From BOG-908 sp964242115 (GTDB lineage: Bacteria; Pseudomonadota; Alphaproteobacteria; Acetobacterales; Acetobacteraceae), in NCBI GenBank assembly GCA_964242115.1, contig CAXSZX010000021.1, forward strand, positions 1-64,000: a DNA stretch of 64,000 nt, read 5' to 3'. The notes beneath the pieces were generated by a model, which was given only the letters and a program-made list of their open reading frames with translations, did no database searches and was not told where the DNA came from. Positions 44,728 through 55,131 of this stretch are shown in pieces. A program made the position numbers and the translations under genes. Numbering within the stretch: the first letter of the stretch is position 1; the number at the start of each line of letters is the position of its first letter.

Positions 44728-45604
44728 ACCTGCCTTGCCCCGCCACCAGCTCCCGCAGCTGCTGAGCCCCGGCTTTGCCTTTCACCGCATCACGCCACAT
44801 CGCTTCGGCCACCCGCTGGTGTGCCGCGATCGCCTCGTCCGCCCCGGTGATCATCGCCACGCCCGCTTGCAAATGCGGGATGCTGTCCGAACGGAACGGG
44901 TTGATCGCCAGCATTGCCCGATCGCGCGAGCGCAGGATGATGAACTGCCCGGCCGGCTCGCCCGCCGGCAGCAGGCCGAACTGCAGGCCCATCGGCTCGG
45001 CCTCCATCAGGTTGGCGATGTTCTCCAGCTCGGTGCGTGCCACGGCGCGCGCGCGGTGGCGCAGCGCCTCGGACTTGGCCATGCCCTGGCCCACCCCGTG
45101 CGCCAGCAGCCGGCCGATGGCGCCCACCGACAGCATGGCGATGATGCTCGGCCGGCGCATGCGGAACATGCGCTTGCGCTCAGCGAGGATGCCCAGCACC
45201 TGCTCTGCCGTGGAGCGTGCCGAGGCCCGGTCGGCCCCAGCCTCGCCGGCGGCTTCGGCGAACAAATCGGCCTCGAGCGAATCCAGCTCGTCCGACGAGG
45301 TGAGATAGTTGAGCGGGAAGCTCACCTGCAGGATCTGATCGGCGGTCTCCTCGACCTGGCGCAGGCGCTCGAAGAAGCCGATCGGCCGGTTGTAGTACTC
45401 GACGCCGATGCCGAGCAGGGAAAGCGGCGAAATCTTGAGCAACTCGGCCAGGCGGTTGACGGTGTCGAGCTTGATCACCTCGCCCTTCTCGTAGCGGTAA
45501 AGCGCCGCGCGCGAGACACCCAGCCGCGCGGCGATCTCCTCGGCCCGCATGCCCGATTCGAGCCGATACGCCCGCAGTTGCTGGCCGATCTCAGTGAAAC
45601 GCAT
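44726..45604 (-). CDS. XRE-family transcriptional regulator with large C-terminal domain
   Basis: A 292-residue DNA-binding protein. The HTH spans residues 1-62: FTEIGQQLRAYRLESGM, then EEIAARLGVSRAALYRYEKG and LDTVNRLAELL. The C-terminal 220 residues form a separate, probably ligand-sensing domain with no family I can name (FFERLRQVEETADQILQVS, then LGILAERKRMFRMRRPS). The ATG at 45604 is chosen because the HTH begins straight after it; the longer open frame upstream runs into the divergent promoter region. It is divergently transcribed from the AI-2E family permease, a possible target. Confidence 0.82.
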   Translation of the reverse strand: MRFTEIGQQLRAYRLESGMRAEEIAARLGVSRAALYRYEKGEVIKLDTVNRLAELLKISPLSLLGIGVEYYNRPIGFFERLRQVEETADQILQVSFPLNYLTSSDELDSLEADLFAEAAGEAGADRASARSTAEQVLGILAERKRMFRMRRPSIIAMLSVGAIGRLLAHGVGQGMAKSEALRHRARAVARTELENIANLMEAEPMGLQFGLLPAGEPAGQFIILRSRDRAMLAINPFRSDSIPHLQAGVAMITGADEAIAAHQRVAEAMWRDAVKGKAGAQQLRELVAGQGR

Positions 45605-45883
45605 CACGCGACTCGTACTCCGTACCGACAGGCGCCGGCGTTCTTGCCGGATCGGCTGAAATGCGCAAAGTCTCGCCTCGCTGAGCCGCCGGACCTTGTC
45701 TGACATACCATCGCAGTTAGTCCCGTGCGAGCGCCATCCCAATTCCAACGCTTCTGCTCTAATTTTTACACACAATCCAGCTTTTGTTTTCAACCGGGGT
45801 GAGTGGGTGTCTGGTGGCAGTCGAACGTTCGGGCGGGGTAGCGCCACCGCGGCCACCGTCGCGCCGCGGACGAACATCCCTGC

Positions 45884-46987
45884 ATGCAGGCTCACGAAAG
45901 TCGACCGCCGGTGATCGCCGAACGGGTGATGATGGGCATGCTGATCGGCGGCATCGCGCTCGGCTGCGGCGTCGTGCTCTACCCGTTCCTCTCGGCGGCG
46001 CTGTGGGCGGCGATCCTCGTCTATACAACCTGGCCTGTCGTGCACTGGCTGCGCTACAACCTTGGGCTGCCGAGGGCCGCCGTGGCGCTGGGCATGGTGG
46101 TCCTGTCCGCGGTGATCATCGTTTTGCCGCTCGGGCTGGCCATCCCGGGCGGCACGGCTGACGCCAAGGCGCTGCGCGCCTCGCTGGAGAACTGGCTCGC
46201 CGAGATTCCGCCGGCGCCGCACTGGCTATACAGCGTGCCCCTGGCCGGCGGCACGCTGACCGATACCTGGAACGCCTGGGCCGCCGACCTGTCCAGCATG
46301 ACGGCGTTCTTCCGCCCCTATCTGGGCGTGTTCGCCGAACGCGGCCTGTCGCTTTTGCTGGCCGTGGCCGGCGGCTTGGTTCAGTTCGTCGTGGCCCTGT
46401 TCGTCGCCTTTTTCTTCTGGCTGTCCGGCGACCGGATCGGCCCTGCGGTGCAGACCCTGGTCAACCGCATCGCCGGGCGCTACGGGCCGCATCTGCTCGC
46501 CGCCACCACGCGCGCGGTGCGCGGCACGGTCTATGGCATTTTAGGGACGGCGATCATCCAGGGTTTCCTCACCGCGTTCGGGCTGAGCCTGGCCGGCGTG
46601 CCGCGGGTGGTGCTGCTGGGCACGGTGGCGGCTTTCCTGGCCGTGCTGCCGGTGGGCGCGCCGATCGTCTGGATTCCGGCCGGGCTGTGGCTGCTGGCCG
46701 GCGGCCACAGCGCGCGCGGCATCTTCCTGCTGGCCTACGGCGTGCTGGTGGTCTCCGGCGCGGACCACGTGATCCGCCCCTACTTCATCGCCCGCGGTGC
46801 GCGCATACCGTTCCTGCTGACGGTGCTGGGCGTGCTGGGCGGCGTGCTGGCGTTCGGCGCGCTGGGCATCTTCCTGGGCCCGGTGCTGCTGGGTGTCGGC
46901 TGGACCCTGCTGATCGAGTTCGCCCGCATCGAGACGCCACTGCCGCTTGAAGCTGCCGCCGTGCCGGCCGCCCCCTATCTGCCGTGA
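45884..46987 (+). CDS. AI-2E transporter family permease
   Basis: A 367-residue inner-membrane protein with about eight membrane segments, of the AI-2E exporter (PerM/UPF0118) family. Members are reported to export autoinducer 2 or to exchange Na+ for H+. Segments such as ALGCGVVLYPFLSAALWAAI, FVVALFVAFFFWLSGDRIG and the late FLLTVLGVLGGVLAFGALGI-FLGP motif are typical. The start is the ATG at 45884. A tonB-like gene begins 11 bases after its stop, so the two may be co-transcribed. No luxS is seen, so the substrate is open. Confidence 0.85.
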   Translation: MQAHESRPPVIAERVMMGMLIGGIALGCGVVLYPFLSAALWAAILVYTTWPVVHWLRYNLGLPRAAVALGMVVLSAVIIVLPLGLAIPGGTADAKALRASLENWLAEIPPAPHWLYSVPLAGGTLTDTWNAWAADLSSMTAFFRPYLGVFAERGLSLLLAVAGGLVQFVVALFVAFFFWLSGDRIGPAVQTLVNRIAGRYGPHLLAATTRAVRGTVYGILGTAIIQGFLTAFGLSLAGVPRVVLLGTVAAFLAVLPVGAPIVWIPAGLWLLAGGHSARGIFLLAYGVLVVSGADHVIRPYFIARGARIPFLLTVLGVLGGVLAFGALGIFLGPVLLGVGWTLLIEFARIETPLPLEAAAVPAAPYLP

Positions 46988-46998
46988 CGCGCTGATCC

Positions 46999-47853
46999 AT
47001 GCGGGCCAAGCGTTCGGTCTACGAGCCGGCCGGGGCAGGCTTCACGCTCGCCCCCGTAGTGCAGCGGCGCGACCGCGCGTCAGAGCCGGCCGCGCAGGTT
47101 TGGGTTGCGGTGGTGGCCTCCCTCCTCGCCCACATGGCAGCGCTTGCCATCCTGTGGCTGCTGCCGCACGGCAAGCCGCCAGGCGAGGCGTCCAGTGCCC
47201 CCAGCTTCGCCATCCAGTTCGACGCCGGGGCGCCGCAGACTGCGACCTCTGCCACACCGCCCTCCGAGCCGCGGATAAGCCTGGGCGGCGACGACGTCCC
47301 GCCTCCGCCGCAGCAGACGGAGAGCGCCGACGCGGTGCCGCGCATCGAACGCCCGCATTACGGTTCCGCACTGCGGCCGAAAGCCAGCAGCAACCCGTTC
47401 GCCCACGTGGTGCCGTTCGACCTCTCGCCGACGCAGCCACGCTCGCTCTCGGCCGGCCTGCCCGGGTCGCACAGCCTGGACCTCGCGGCCGGGCCGGTGG
47501 TGCGCAACGGCAGGCTGCTCGACTCCGTGCAGCACGTGCGCGGCAGCCACGGCTACGACGACTATGCCGAGGAGCTGCGCGAATTCGTCGAGGCGCATAA
47601 ATATTATCCGCGCGAGGCGGCGGAGAACGGCGAGCAGGGCGACGCCACGGTGCGCGTGACGGTCGACCGCGGCGGCAAGGTGCTCAGCGTCTCGCTGGTG
47701 CGCGGCTCCGGCTCGCAATTGCTGGACGCGGCCTGGGTGGCGGTGTTCCGCGACAACACGCTGCCGCCGCTGAACGACGACATTCCTGGAAATACCTATA
47801 CCTTTACGTTTACGCTGGATTACTACCTGATCTATTCGCGTGGGTTGAGGTGA
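46999..47853 (+). CDS. TonB-like energy transducer
   Basis: A 284-residue protein anchored in the inner membrane by one N-terminal segment (WVAVVASLLAHMAALAILWL, containing the His often seen in TonB). A Pro/Ser/Ala-rich periplasmic stretch follows, including DDVPPPPQQTE. The C-terminal TonB domain lies at about residues 195-280 (YYPREAAENGEQGDATVRVT, then LVRGSGSQLLDAA and the aromatic end YTFTFTLDYYLIYS). It should couple the proton gradient to outer-membrane receptors, but no exbB-exbD or receptor gene is adjacent. The start is the ATG at 46999. A repeat element follows closely. Confidence 0.85.
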   Translation: MRAKRSVYEPAGAGFTLAPVVQRRDRASEPAAQVWVAVVASLLAHMAALAILWLLPHGKPPGEASSAPSFAIQFDAGAPQTATSATPPSEPRISLGGDDVPPPPQQTESADAVPRIERPHYGSALRPKASSNPFAHVVPFDLSPTQPRSLSAGLPGSHSLDLAAGPVVRNGRLLDSVQHVRGSHGYDDYAEELREFVEAHKYYPREAAENGEQGDATVRVTVDRGGKVLSVSLVRGSGSQLLDAAWVAVFRDNTLPPLNDDIPGNTYTFTFTLDYYLIYSRGLR

Positions 47854-47857
47854 GGCG

Positions 47858-47991
47858 AAGCAAGCGGTTCTTTTTTGAAAAAAAGAACCAAAAAACTTTT
47901 GGTCTCTTGGGCACCCGGCTGAGGGAAGGTTCGCGACAGCCGCGACAAAAGTTTTTTGCTTCTTTTTTGCAAAAAAGAAGGCCTTTCTTCC
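47858..47991. repeat. Nested-palindrome intergenic element, A left / B right
   Basis: A perfect left A arm, a reversed type II centre (GGGCACCCGGCTGAGGGAAG, GCGACAGCC) and a right B arm (GCTTCTTTTTTGC...AAGAAGGCC). It ends 4 bases before the kdpD GTG. Confidence 0.82.
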
Positions 47992-47995
47992 TGTC

Positions 47996-50629
47996 GTGCG
48001 CCAGCTAGAAACCCGCCCAGACCCCGACGCCCTCCTCGCCGAGGTCACCCGCGCCGATAAGGGCCACCTGAAAGTCTTCCTCGGTGCCGCCCCCGGCGTC
48101 GGCAAGACCTGGGAGATGCTCGCCAGCGCCCAGCGCGTGGCGTCCGAGGGCCGCGACGTGCTGATCGGCGTGGTGGAAACCCACGGCCGCGCCGGCACAG
48201 AACGGCAGATTGGCACGCTGCCCATTCTGCCCCGCCGTGCGGTCGCCTATCGCGGCCAGGTGCTCGAGGAGTTCGACGTGGACGCCGCACTCGCCAGGCG
48301 CCCCGGCCTGCTGCTGGTCGACGAGCTCGCCCACACCAACGCGCCCGACAGCCGCCACAACAAGCGCTGGGAGGACGTGGCCGAGCTGGTGGAGGCCGGC
48401 ATCGACGTGTGGGCCACGCTGAACGTACAGCACCTCGAAAGCCTCAACGACGACGTGGCGCGCATCACCGGCATCCGCGTCACCGAGACGCTGCCTGATC
48501 GAGTGATGGAGATGGCCGACGAGATCGAGTTCGTCGACGTCTCGCCCTCGGATTTGCGCACCCGCCTGCGCGACGGCCAGATCTACCGCCCCGACGTGGC
48601 CGCCCGCGCGCTGGACAGCTTCTTCCGTGAGGGCAACCTCGCCGCCCTGCGCGAGATCGGCCTGCGCCGCGCCGCGCAGTACGTGGACCAGGACGTGCGG
48701 GACTACATGCGCGCCCACGGCGTGGCCGGCATCTGGCCCGCCGGCGACCGCGTGCTGGCGCTGGTGGGGGCCGACGCCGGCGCCGAGGCCGTGGTGCGAC
48801 AGGCCAAGCGACTGGCCGACGCGCTGCGTGCCCCCTGGCTGGCGCTGCACTTGGAGCGCCGCGACGGTGTGGAGGCTACCCGCCCGGCGCTGGACATGGC
48901 CACCGGCCTGGGCGCCGAGGTGGAGATCCGCGCCGGCGGCAGCCTGGTGGAGACCACGCTGGAGGTCGCCCGGGCCCGCAACGTGACCCACGTGGTGATC
49001 GGCCGTGGCCGGCCGAGCTGGCGCCGGCGGCTGACCGGCCGGACACTCGCCGGCATGCTGGTGCTGCAGGGCTCGGAGTTCTCTCTGCACGTGGTGCCGG
49101 CCAGCGGACGGGCGTTGCCGCCGCGCCGGGTGAGTGCCTGGCCGAAGGGCTGGGTTCCCTGGGTGGCTAGCCCGGCGCTGGTGGGCTCGGTGATCGCCGC
49201 CGGCGAGCTGCTGCATGGCTGGCTGGAGCACGAGGCGCTGGGCATGCTGTTTCTCGCCGTGGTGGTGGGCGCGGCCACGTTGTGGGGCCTGGCCGTCGCA
49301 CTGGCCACCGCGGCGCTGAGCTTCGTCTCCTGGAACCTGTTCTTCATCCCGCCGGTTGGAAGGCTCACCATCGCCGAGCCGCGCGACGTGGTGGCGCTGC
49401 TGGTGTTCCTCGGCGTGGCGGCGTCCACCGGCTGGCTGGCCAGCCGGGTGCGGGTGGAGGCGCAGGCCGCGCAGGGCCGTATCGAGAGCCTGCGCCGCAT
49501 CTCCGCCTTTACGCGCCGGCTGGGCGCGCCGGCCACCGAGCCGGAGCTGCTGGCCGAGGTGGCCAAGCTGGCCGGCGAGATGGTCACCCCCGCTTTGGTG
49601 CTGATCGCCGAGGGCGAGGACCTCAACATCCGCGCCGCCGAGCCTGCCAGCCTGGACACCATGGACGACGGCAGCTGGGCGGCGGCGCGCTGGAGCACCG
49701 CGCGACAGGAACAGTCCGGCCGTGGCACCGCCACCCTGCCGAGTGCCGCCTGGCGGTTCCTGCCGGTGCGCACCAGCCGCGGCGTGTTCGGCGTGCTGGG
49801 CGTGCGCCCTGCAGGCGCGCTGGACACGCCGCACCTGCAGGCGCTGGGTGCGCTCGCCGACCAGGCCGCCAGCGCGCTGGAGCGGGTGCGCCTGGCCGCC
49901 AGCGCCGCGCGGACCGAGGCGCAGGCGGAGACGCAGAAACTGCGCACCGCCCTGCTCAACAGCCTCAGCCACGATCTGCGCACGCCGCTGACCGGCATAC
50001 GCGGCGCCGCCGGCTCGCTGCGCACGTCGTGGGATACGCTGTCGGTGGCCGACCGCGCCGACCTGCTGGCCAGCATAGAGCAGGACACCGTGAGGATGAC
50101 CCGCTTCCTCGCCAACATCACCGAGATGACACGGCTGGAGACCGGCGAGATCGCGCCGGCGCTGGAGAGGTTGCACCTGACCGACGCGGTGGAGGGCCTG
50201 GCTGCCCGCATCCCCGGCCTTGGCAGGCTGCGGCTGGACTTGCCCGACCCGTTGCCGGAGGTGATCGCCGACCCGGCGCTGCTCGAGCAGGTGCTGGTGA
50301 ACGTGCTGGAGAACGCCGCCAAATACGCGCCTGCAGGCTCCGGCGTGGTGCTCTCCGCCCGGCGGGACGGTCGCTGGGTTGCCATCTCCGTCACCGACGA
50401 GGGACCGGGCATCCCGCCCGCCGACCTGCCGCACGTGTTCGACAGCTTCTACCGCGCTCACCGCCAGGACCGTACGGTGCCCGGCACCGGGCTTGGCCTG
50501 GCGATCGCGCGCGGCCTGATCGAGGCGATGGGCGGCACGATCGAGGCTATCAGCCCGACGGCCTCGCGGCTCGGCGGGGCGCCGGGCACGACTATCCTGA
50601 TGCGTCTGCCGGGGGGCAGTAGGTCTTGA
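47996..50629 (+). CDS. kdpD: KdpD-type osmosensitive K+ sensor histidine kinase
   Basis: An 877-residue inner-membrane sensor kinase. The N-terminal KdpD domain has Walker A GAAPGVGKTWEML and the Walker B-like LLLVDELAHTNAP. A Usp-like domain follows (about residues 245-365). Four membrane segments lie at about 385-485 (DUF4118 type, LSFVSWNLFFIPPVGRLTIA), then GAF, then the dimerisation domain with the phospho-His in NSLSHDLRTPLTGIRGAAGS. The ATPase domain shows NVLENAAKYAP and GTGLGLAIARGLIEAMGG. The start is the GTG at 47996, only 4 bases past the repeat element and without a ribosome site. kdpE follows across another element. The pump genes kdpFABC are not in this window, so the target operon is either distant or different. 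Confidence 0.92.
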   Translation: MRQLETRPDPDALLAEVTRADKGHLKVFLGAAPGVGKTWEMLASAQRVASEGRDVLIGVVETHGRAGTERQIGTLPILPRRAVAYRGQVLEEFDVDAALARRPGLLLVDELAHTNAPDSRHNKRWEDVAELVEAGIDVWATLNVQHLESLNDDVARITGIRVTETLPDRVMEMADEIEFVDVSPSDLRTRLRDGQIYRPDVAARALDSFFREGNLAALREIGLRRAAQYVDQDVRDYMRAHGVAGIWPAGDRVLALVGADAGAEAVVRQAKRLADALRAPWLALHLERRDGVEATRPALDMATGLGAEVEIRAGGSLVETTLEVARARNVTHVVIGRGRPSWRRRLTGRTLAGMLVLQGSEFSLHVVPASGRALPPRRVSAWPKGWVPWVASPALVGSVIAAGELLHGWLEHEALGMLFLAVVVGAATLWGLAVALATAALSFVSWNLFFIPPVGRLTIAEPRDVVALLVFLGVAASTGWLASRVRVEAQAAQGRIESLRRISAFTRRLGAPATEPELLAEVAKLAGEMVTPALVLIAEGEDLNIRAAEPASLDTMDDGSWAAARWSTARQEQSGRGTATLPSAAWRFLPVRTSRGVFGVLGVRPAGALDTPHLQALGALADQAASALERVRLAASAARTEAQAETQKLRTALLNSLSHDLRTPLTGIRGAAGSLRTSWDTLSVADRADLLASIEQDTVRMTRFLANITEMTRLETGEIAPALERLHLTDAVEGLAARIPGLGRLRLDLPDPLPEVIADPALLEQVLVNVLENAAKYAPAGSGVVLSARRDGRWVAISVTDEGPGIPPADLPHVFDSFYRAHRQDRTVPGTGLGLAIARGLIEAMGGTIEAISPTASRLGGAPGTTILMRLPGGSRS

Positions 50630-50649
50630 CCACTGCAGAAGAGGCAAGG

Positions 50650-50783
50650 AAGGCAAGGCCTTCTTTTCTGAAGAAAAGAAGCAAAAGACTTTTGTCCCTG
50701 CTGTCGCGATGGTTCTGCCAGCGCGCGCCCAAGGGAACAAAAGTTTTTGGGCTCTTCTTTTCAAAAAAGAACCGCTTGCTTTC
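50650..50783. repeat. Nested-palindrome intergenic element, B left / A right, between kdpD and kdpE
   Basis: The left B arm is GGCCTTCTTTTCTGAAGAAA, the centre is type II (CCCTGCTGTCGCG...GCGCCCAAGG) and the right A arm is nearly perfect. It ends 6 bases before the kdpE ATG. Confidence 0.82.
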
Positions 50784-50789
50784 GTTCTG

Positions 50790-51485
50790 ATGCAGGACCG
50801 CCTCCGCCTGCTGCTGGTCGACGACGAGCCGCAGATCCACCGTTTCCTGCGCCCGACCCTGGAGGCCGCCGGCTACGACGTGCTGCGCGCCGACACCGGC
50901 GCCGAGGCGCTGCGCCTGGCCGCGTCGGCGGCACCCGCGCTGGTGCTGCTGGACCTGGGCCTGCCCGACATAGACGGGCACGAGGTACTGGCCCGGTTGC
51001 AGTCGGCCGACGCGCCGCCGGTGATCGTGCTCTCCGCCCGCGACCGCCCGGCAGAAAAAATACGCGCGCTGGACGCCGGCGCGCGGGATTACGTGGAAAA
51101 GCCATTCGACATGGGCGAGCTGCTGGCCAGGATCCGCGCAAGCCTGCGCCGGCCGCGCGAGGACCAGGGACAGCCGGACGAGGCCGCCTTCATCGTGGGA
51201 CCGCTGGAGGTGGATCTGGCGCATCGCCGGATCAGGGTGGGTGGCGTGCAGGTGCAGTTGACGCCGCGGGAGTACGACCTGTTGGCGCTGCTGGTGCGCA
51301 ACGCGGACCGGGTGATCACCCATCGCCAGTTGCTGACCTCGGTCTGGGGGCCGGCCCACACAGCGGACGTGCAGTACCTGCGCGTCTACATCGGCCACTT
51401 GCGCCAGAAGCTGGGTGCGGAGGCGGGTGCGCTGGTTGTGACCGAGCCCGGTGTGGGCTACCGGCTCCTGACCGCACTACAATAG
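50790..51485 (+). CDS. kdpE: KdpE-type response regulator
   Basis: A 231-residue OmpR-class regulator. The receiver domain (about 5-118) has LLVDDEPQIHRFL, the phospho-acceptor Asp in LVLLDLGLPDIDGHEVL and the Lys in YVEKPFDMGELLARIRASLR. The winged-helix domain (about 130-228) has LTPREYDLLALLVRN, VITHRQLLTSVWG and YLRVYIGHLRQKLG. GPAHTADVQYLRVYIG is characteristic of KdpE. The ATG at 50790 is used because the frame upstream is the repeat element; no ribosome site is visible. It is the cognate partner of kdpD just upstream. Confidence 0.92.
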   Translation: MQDRLRLLLVDDEPQIHRFLRPTLEAAGYDVLRADTGAEALRLAASAAPALVLLDLGLPDIDGHEVLARLQSADAPPVIVLSARDRPAEKIRALDAGARDYVEKPFDMGELLARIRASLRRPREDQGQPDEAAFIVGPLEVDLAHRRIRVGGVQVQLTPREYDLLALLVRNADRVITHRQLLTSVWGPAHTADVQYLRVYIGHLRQKLGAEAGALVVTEPGVGYRLLTALQ

Positions 51486-51549
51486 TATGCGTTCTCACCA
51501 TTGCTCAAACGCACAAATCACAAAAAAGTTATTAGACTTTCGTAAAAAC

Positions 51550-51590
51550 CCCCTCTGTGTGAAACGTATCACATACGCTCACGGTAATTT
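51550..51590. promoter_or_regulatory. AT-rich leader with inverted repeat
   Basis: The 116 bases between kdpE and the next gene are strongly AT-rich for this genome and contain CGTAT-CAC-ATACG flanked by GTGTGA and a later CTCAC. A promoter with a regulator site for the downstream hypothetical gene is likely. The regulator is unknown. Confidence 0.35.
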
Positions 51591-51601
51591 TAGGTTAAAA
51601 G

Positions 51602-52078
51602 ATGCCCACCAACCACACGGCGGGTGTTACGATGTCGTTTGTTCAACCAGAAGTTGTTGAGACCGTTGTCTCTTTCGCACGTTACTTGTCGCGCGCGCCG
51701 GTTCAGGCCAACCAATCCAGCCTGACGTCACGCGACCGCATGGAGCTCGCCGACATGCGTGAGCGGGCCCGTCTGGAAGGATTCGACCGTCTGGTGGTGC
51801 ACGGCCGCGATAACGGCGATGCCTCGGACGTAGGCGAGTTTCTGACCGTCTACCGAAGCGGCGAGGCGTGGTCGCGCTGGGGGTTTGCCAGGGCCGGCAA
51901 CGCGGTTCGGGCCTGGTGCAGCTTGACAGGCGTCGACGTCGGCGAGTTCCGCACGCTGCGCGAGGCGTTCGGTGCCGTGCTGTTCAAGGACGGCGAGGCG
52001 GAGCTGGAGGACGAGGTCATGTCCAACCTGATTCCGTTCCGGATGATGTGTGGCGCTCGGATGGGGAGCGCGGCTTAG
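51602..52078 (+). CDS. Conserved hypothetical protein
   Basis: A 158-residue soluble protein without recognised domains. It is alpha/beta-looking, with a central WSRWGFARAGNAVRAWCSLT stretch and a GEFLTVYRSGEAW segment; the C-terminus includes SNLIPFRMMCGARMG. Two Met starts are possible: 51602, right after an AT-rich leader, or 51632 (MSFVQPEVVETV), where the protein-like pattern begins. The strong AT-rich region upstream suggests its own promoter and possibly high or regulated expression. It is convergent with the diiron protein gene across a repeat element. Function unknown. Confidence 0.6.
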   Translation: MPTNHTAGVTMSFVQPEVVETVVSFARYLSRAPVQANQSSLTSRDRMELADMRERARLEGFDRLVVHGRDNGDASDVGEFLTVYRSGEAWSRWGFARAGNAVRAWCSLTGVDVGEFRTLREAFGAVLFKDGEAELEDEVMSNLIPFRMMCGARMGSAA

Positions 52079-52217
52079 AAGAAAGCAAGGCCATTCTTTT
52101 CTGAAGAAAAGAAGCAAAAGACTTTCGGTCCTGCTGTCGCTGAAAGTTCTGCAGCGAGTATCGCGGGGAACAAAGGTTTTTTGGTTCTTTTTTTCAAAAA
52201 AGAACCGCTTGCTTTCT
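52079..52217. repeat. Nested-palindrome intergenic element, B left / A right
   Basis: A left B arm (CATTCTTTTCTGAAGAAAAG), type II centre and perfect right A arm fill the space between convergent stop codons. It is the last full copy before the ATP synthase block. Confidence 0.82.
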
Positions 52218-53068
52218 CATGCTGGTGCAGTGAGAGCCCCATCCGGCCCGTTCATCACCAAGCGGAACTTATCCCGCCGCTTGCACATGAACCACCAGGC
52301 GCCCCGCGCCGCCGCCCGCGACACCCGACCGCGCGGCGGCAGCCCGATCGCCTTGAGGATCATCCCCACCGCGCGCTCCAAGTGCCAATACCGATACATC
52401 GACATCGTTCGCCCCATGTAGCCGGCGATCGCCTGCTCGTGCCGGTAGGTGGCGTCCAGCGACGTGTTACCGCAGTAGAAGGCGTAGGCCAGCTCGTCAT
52501 CCTCGCTCTCGCCGATGCGGCTGATGGCGATGCGCATGCGGGCCAGCAGGCCGATGCGCTCGCGCGTCAGGTAGCGTTTCATGTGGTCGTAGAAAAGCTT
52601 GAAGTGGCGGAACTCGTCGGCCGCGATCAGCCGGCAGATGTGGCACAGCACCGGCTCCTGCGCCGCTTCGCCCAGCGCCGAGTAGTAGCTCGACGTGCCG
52701 CTTTCGACCATGCAGCGGGCGATCAGTTCGCCGGTGCGTGAGCCGCGGACCGAAAGGTCGGCGTCGAGCAGCGGCAGGTGGTAGCCGGTCTTGTAGCGGT
52801 GGAACGCGGTCTCGAAGTCCCAGGACGGGTCGGCCAGCATCGCCCAGCGGCCCAGCGTGTCGCCGTGCTGCACTTCCTCGACGGACCAGCGGTCGGCCGC
52901 GCGGCAGAAATCCGGGTCATCCACGAAGACGCGGTTGAGGTAGGTGCCGTAGTCGATGCCGTTGCGCTCGACCAACGCGGCTGCCTTCACCAGGGCCACG
53001 ATCTCCGGGTCGAGCTTCGTTGGGTCGAAGCTGTCCCAAGGGACCTCCTCGATCCGCCAATGTTTCAT
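52217..53068 (-). CDS. Ferritin-like diiron protein (acyl-ACP desaturase-like fold)
   Basis: A 283-residue predicted cytoplasmic protein. Two ExxH iron-binding motifs are visible, in WSVEEVQHGDTLGRWA near residue 70 and LIAADEFRHFKLFYDHMKRY near 155. Further glutamates (VERNGIDYGTYLN, ARCMVESGTSSYY) complete a four-helix diiron site. The spacing and the WRIEEVPWDSFD start resemble bacterial relatives of stearoyl-ACP desaturases. The actual substrate is unknown, and the C-terminal 100 residues are basic (RRDKFRLVMNGPDG end). The ATG at 53068 is preferred; the longer open frame upstream has no conserved content. It follows atpC on the same strand after about 200 bases. Confidence 0.78.
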   Translation of the reverse strand: MKHWRIEEVPWDSFDPTKLDPEIVALVKAAALVERNGIDYGTYLNRVFVDDPDFCRAADRWSVEEVQHGDTLGRWAMLADPSWDFETAFHRYKTGYHLPLLDADLSVRGSRTGELIARCMVESGTSSYYSALGEAAQEPVLCHICRLIAADEFRHFKLFYDHMKRYLTRERIGLLARMRIAISRIGESEDDELAYAFYCGNTSLDATYRHEQAIAGYMGRTMSMYRYWHLERAVGMILKAIGLPPRGRVSRAAARGAWWFMCKRRDKFRLVMNGPDGALTAPA

Positions 53069-53266
53069 CGCCGCACCTGCGTCTGCCTGACCGTCGTCAT
53101 ATGGGTGGAAACTACCTTGCCTGTGCAGCCAGGCGCAGCCGGCCTCGGCCTGCGCTGAACCCCGGCGCCCAGCAAGCGCGCCAAGTTGCCATCCGTTGCC
53201 CACCGCGCAAAGCACGACGCTGGCTCAAGTGGCCCTGCGGCAACAGTGAAGGCGAAAGGCGGTGGT

Positions 53267-53674
53267 TCAGCCGGCTTGCGCGACGCGCACCGCCTCGCGT
53301 GTAGATTGCAGCCGGTCCAGCACAGCGTCGCGAGCGTTGATGTCTGCCTTGTCCACTTCGCTCCAGGCACGCTCCGCCTCGGCCAGGCTGGCCTGCGCGC
53401 CGGCAGCGGAGAGCTGCGAGACCGGAACCGCATCGTCTGCCAGGATCGTGCAGCGCTCCGGCGTGATCTCGGCGAAGCCACCGCCGACGAAGAAGCGGTC
53501 GGTGGGGGCGCCGCCCTCGTGCAGGGTGATGACGCCGCCGCGCAGCAGCACGATCATCGGCGCGTGGTTTTCCATGGCGGCGAGGTCGCCCTCGTAGCCG
53601 GGCATCACCACCATCTCCACCTGACGGCTGAGCACCAGCTTGGCCGGGCTGACGATCTCGAGCTCGATGGTCAT
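53267..53674 (-). CDS. atpC: ATP synthase epsilon subunit
   Basis: A 135-residue subunit of the F1 central stalk that regulates ATP hydrolysis. MTIELEIVSPAKLVLSRQVE, VVMPGYEGDLAAMENHAPMI and FVGGGFAEITPERCTILADD are family motifs. It is the last gene of the atp operon, starting 5 bases after the atpD stop. The length is normal. Confidence 0.95.
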   Translation of the reverse strand: MTIELEIVSPAKLVLSRQVEMVVMPGYEGDLAAMENHAPMIVLLRGGVITLHEGGAPTDRFFVGGGFAEITPERCTILADDAVPVSQLSAAGAQASLAEAERAWSEVDKADINARDAVLDRLQSTREAVRVAQAG

Positions 53675-53679
53675 CGCCG

Positions 53680-55110
<1,431 letters not shown>

Positions 55111-55131
55111 GGGTGCGCTATCCTTCGGCTG

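Noticed and set aside
45884..46987. A quorum-sensing AI-2 system
   Set aside because: The family name is historical; no luxS or lsr gene is present, so autoinducer transport is not supported here.
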